In this document: positions 5,806 to 7,576 of the stretch, in pieces
Layout of the letters: the number at the start of each line of letters is the position of its first letter
How positions within the stretch are numbered: position 1 is the stretch's first letter
Origin: Pigmentiphaga sp.
GTDB taxonomy: Bacteria; Pseudomonadota; Gammaproteobacteria; Burkholderiales; Burkholderiaceae_B
DNA: 7,576 nucleotides
Direction: 5' to 3'
Assembly: GCA_023228945.1 (NCBI GenBank)
Contig: JALOAI010000061.1
Span: forward strand, 1 to 7,576
Made by a program: the position numbers and the translations under genes
The notes under the pieces: model-generated
The model's database searches: none
Told to the model about the DNA's origin: nothing
What the model saw: only the letters and a program-made list of their open reading frames with translations

Positions 5806-7576
5806 ATGTTCCGGACCTTCCCGCTTCCGTTTACGTCCAGCGTAGCCGCGGCAGCGCCGGCCGCTCAGGCCGGCGAGCGCGGAGCCCTGCTCGAGGTCGA
5901 AGAGCTTCGGGTGGCGTTCCAGGGCGAAGAGGGGCCGGTCGAAGTCATCAGCGGCCTCGATTTCAAGGTCGGACGCGGCGAGGTGGTGGCCGTGGTTGGC
6001 GAGTCGGGATCCGGCAAATCGGTTACCGCGTTGGCCATCATGGGCCTGCTGCCGCGGTTCGCCCAGGTCAGCGAGGGCAGGGTGCTGTTCGATGGCTGCA
6101 ACCTCCTCGAGCTTCCCGAAGAGTCGATGCGCCAACGGCGCGGCCGCGATATCGGCATGATTTTCCAGGATCCGATGTCGGCCCTGAATCCGGTACTGAC
6201 TATCGGCGACCAGCTCACCGAGCCGCTGCGCATCCATCTGGGCATGGGTCCGGCGCAGGCGCGGGCGCGGGCCATCGAGCTGCTGGGTATGGTGGGCATC
6301 GCCGAGCCCGATTCCCGCCTCGACCAGTTCCCCCACGAGTTTTCGGGCGGCATGCGCCAGCGCGTCATGATCGCCATCGCGCTGGCCTGCGGGCCCAAGT
6401 TATTGATCGCCGACGAACCCACCACGGCACTCGATGTCACCATCCAGGCGCAGATTCTCGAGCTGATGAAGGATCTCGCCCAGCGCCTGGGCATTGCACT
6501 GCTCATCATTACCCACAATCTCGGCATCGTGGCACGCTACGCCGACCGTGTGCTGGTGATGTACGCCGGCCAACTGGTGGAGCAGGGCACGGCCGACACC
6601 CTGTTCTACACGCCGCGCCACATGTATACCTTGGGTTTGCTGCAATGCGTACCCCATCTGCAAGGCGATCACCAGACGCGCCTGACCGAGATCGACGGCC
6701 TGCCGCCCAATATGCGGCAAGTGGCGCCGGGTTGCCGGTTCGCGCCCCGCTGTCCGCAACGCCAGGCCGCCTGTGCCGGGGCGGATCGCATCTTCCCCAC
6801 CGATGTCGGCTCGCTCACCCGCTGCGTTCGTGCCTCCGACCTGGCGCAAGGGCGCATCGGCTGGGCCGGCTCGCAGCCTGGCGCTTCCGACAGCATGGCA
6901 GCGTCGGCAGCCGCCGGCGATCTGCTGCGGGTGGAGGGCGTGTCGCGGGCATTCCGCGTGCGGCGCGGTGTCTTCGGCTCGCCCCGTACGGTCCATGCGG
7001 TGTCGGCGGTCGATTTCCGGATCGCGCCGGGCGAAACCCTCGGTCTGGTCGGCGAGTCCGGCTGCGGCAAAAGCACCTTGGCCCGCATGGTGCTGCGCCT
7101 GGATCGTCCCACCAGCGGCAGCATCCGCTTCGAAGGCCGCGACATCACCGGGCTGGGCCATCGCCAGATGCAAGCCGTGCGCCGGCGCATGCAAGTGGTG
7201 TTCCAGGATCCCTCCGCATCGCTTAATCCACGCAAGACCATCGGCGAGCTCATCGGCGAGCCGCTGCGGGTCCACGGGATCACCCGAGGCCGGAAGCAAA
7301 CCATGGCCCGCGTCATGGAGCTGCTGCAACTGGTGGGGCTGCGCACCGATTTCTTCTCGCGCTACAGCCACCAGATCTCCGGCGGGCAGCGCCAGCGGGT
7401 CGGTATTGCGCGCGCGCTGGCGCTCGAGCCCTCGTTCATCGTCTGCGACGAAGCGGTGTCCGCGCTCGACGTGTCGGTGCAGGCCCAGGTGGTCAATTTG
7501 CTGGGGGATCTCCAGCAGCGTTATGGCCTGGCCTATCTGTTCATCGCCCACGATCTGGCGCTCGTCCGCCATATCT
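5806..7576 (+). CDS. Fused dual-ATPase subunit of a peptide/nickel-type ABC importer (3' end outside window)
   Basis: Two ATP-binding domains of the oligopeptide/dipeptide/nickel family lie in one chain, as in GsiA and YejF; 590 residues are visible. Domain 1 has Walker A GESGSGKS (65-72), Q-loop Gln121, signature FSGGM (179-183), Walker B LLIADEPT (199-206) with Glu204, and H-loop His237. A linker of the oligopeptide C-terminal type holds four cysteines (310, 316, 323, 340). Domain 2 has GESGCGKS (416-423), Gln467, ISGGQ (524-528), Glu549 and His582. Both sites look catalytically complete. The chain would power uptake through two permeases fed by a periplasmic binding protein; those genes are not in view and may lie downstream. 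The substrate cannot be told from the ATPase. ATG 5806 is chosen because GGTGA (5796-5800) precedes it by five bases; GTG 5797 in frame is an alternative. The first roughly 28 residues are a low-complexity extension. Confidence 0.93.
   Translation, partial: MFRTFPLPFTSSVAAAAPAAQAGERGALLEVEELRVAFQGEEGPVEVISGLDFKVGRGEVVAVVGESGSGKSVTALAIMGLLPRFAQVSEGRVLFDGCNLLELPEESMRQRRGRDIGMIFQDPMSALNPVLTIGDQLTEPLRIHLGMGPAQARARAIELLGMVGIAEPDSRLDQFPHEFSGGMRQRVMIAIALACGPKLLIADEPTTALDVTIQAQILELMKDLAQRLGIALLIITHNLGIVARYADRVLVMYAGQLVEQGTADTLFYTPRHMYTLGLLQCVPHLQGDHQTRLTEIDGLPPNMRQVAPGCRFAPRCPQRQAACAGADRIFPTDVGSLTRCVRASDLAQGRIGWAGSQPGASDSMAASAAAGDLLRVEGVSRAFRVRRGVFGSPRTVHAVSAVDFRIAPGETLGLVGESGCGKSTLARMVLRLDRPTSGSIRFEGRDITGLGHRQMQAVRRRMQVVFQDPSASLNPRKTIGELIGEPLRVHGITRGRKQTMARVMELLQLVGLRTDFFSRYSHQISGGQRQRVGIARALALEPSFIVCDEAVSALDVSVQAQVVNLLGDLQQRYGLAYLFIAHDLALVRHI

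Noticed and set aside
5766..7226. 486-codon plus-strand frame overlapping the ABC ATPase
   Set aside because: The overlapping frame from 5806 carries all Walker, signature and H-loop motifs twice. The 486-codon product is arginine/proline-rich with no motif, so it is a frame shadow.
6400..7572. 390-codon minus-strand frame opposite the ABC ATPase
   Set aside because: It is antisense to conserved ATPase motifs with shadow-type composition and no initiation signal. Long antisense frames are expected in this GC-rich DNA.

Overview
The window looks like the chromosome of a GC-rich betaproteobacterium. The Burkholderiales, probably an Alcaligenaceae member near Bordetella or Achromobacter, fits best. 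This rests on the strong G/C bias at third codon positions, on protein sequences that read as betaproteobacterial PheS, PheT and IhfA, on the gene order rplT-pheS-pheT-ihfA-merR, and on the style of the intergenic palindromic repeats. No database search was run, so the genus is an inference.

Left part (1-4574), plus strand: the 3' end of rplT (ribosomal protein L20), a short leader with a terminator/attenuator-like hairpin, then pheS and pheT (the two subunits of phenylalanyl-tRNA synthetase), ihfA (alpha subunit of integration host factor) and a small MerR-family regulator. A compact hairpin with seven T residues closes the unit. This is a classic translation and nucleoid-protein operon. A candidate internal promoter in the last 120 bases of pheT could let ihfA and merR be transcribed separately. 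The ihfA start is ambiguous; GTG at 3789 is preferred because of its ribosome binding site.

Middle (4575-5535): two tandem copies of an approximately 80-bp palindromic repeat lie between the convergent merR and the minus-strand crotonase-family gene. Each copy has A-tract/C-tract and G-tract/T-tract ends, so it could terminate transcription from both sides. The crotonase-family protein keeps the fold and oxyanion-hole glycines but lacks the standard pair of catalytic glutamates, so it is probably not an ordinary enoyl-CoA hydratase.

Right part (5536-7576): an AT-richer divergent intergenic region holds a good minus-strand -10 box for the crotonase gene and a 9-base motif repeated in inverted orientation near both putative promoters. 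It is followed by a plus-strand gene for a fused two-domain ABC ATPase of the oligopeptide/dipeptide/nickel importer family. That gene runs off the window just after the second H-loop.

No mobile element, CRISPR array, tRNA or rRNA was found. Most of the window is ordinary core genome. The points worth a second look are the altered active site of the crotonase, the bidirectional repeats, the pheT/ihfA junction and the divergent control region.
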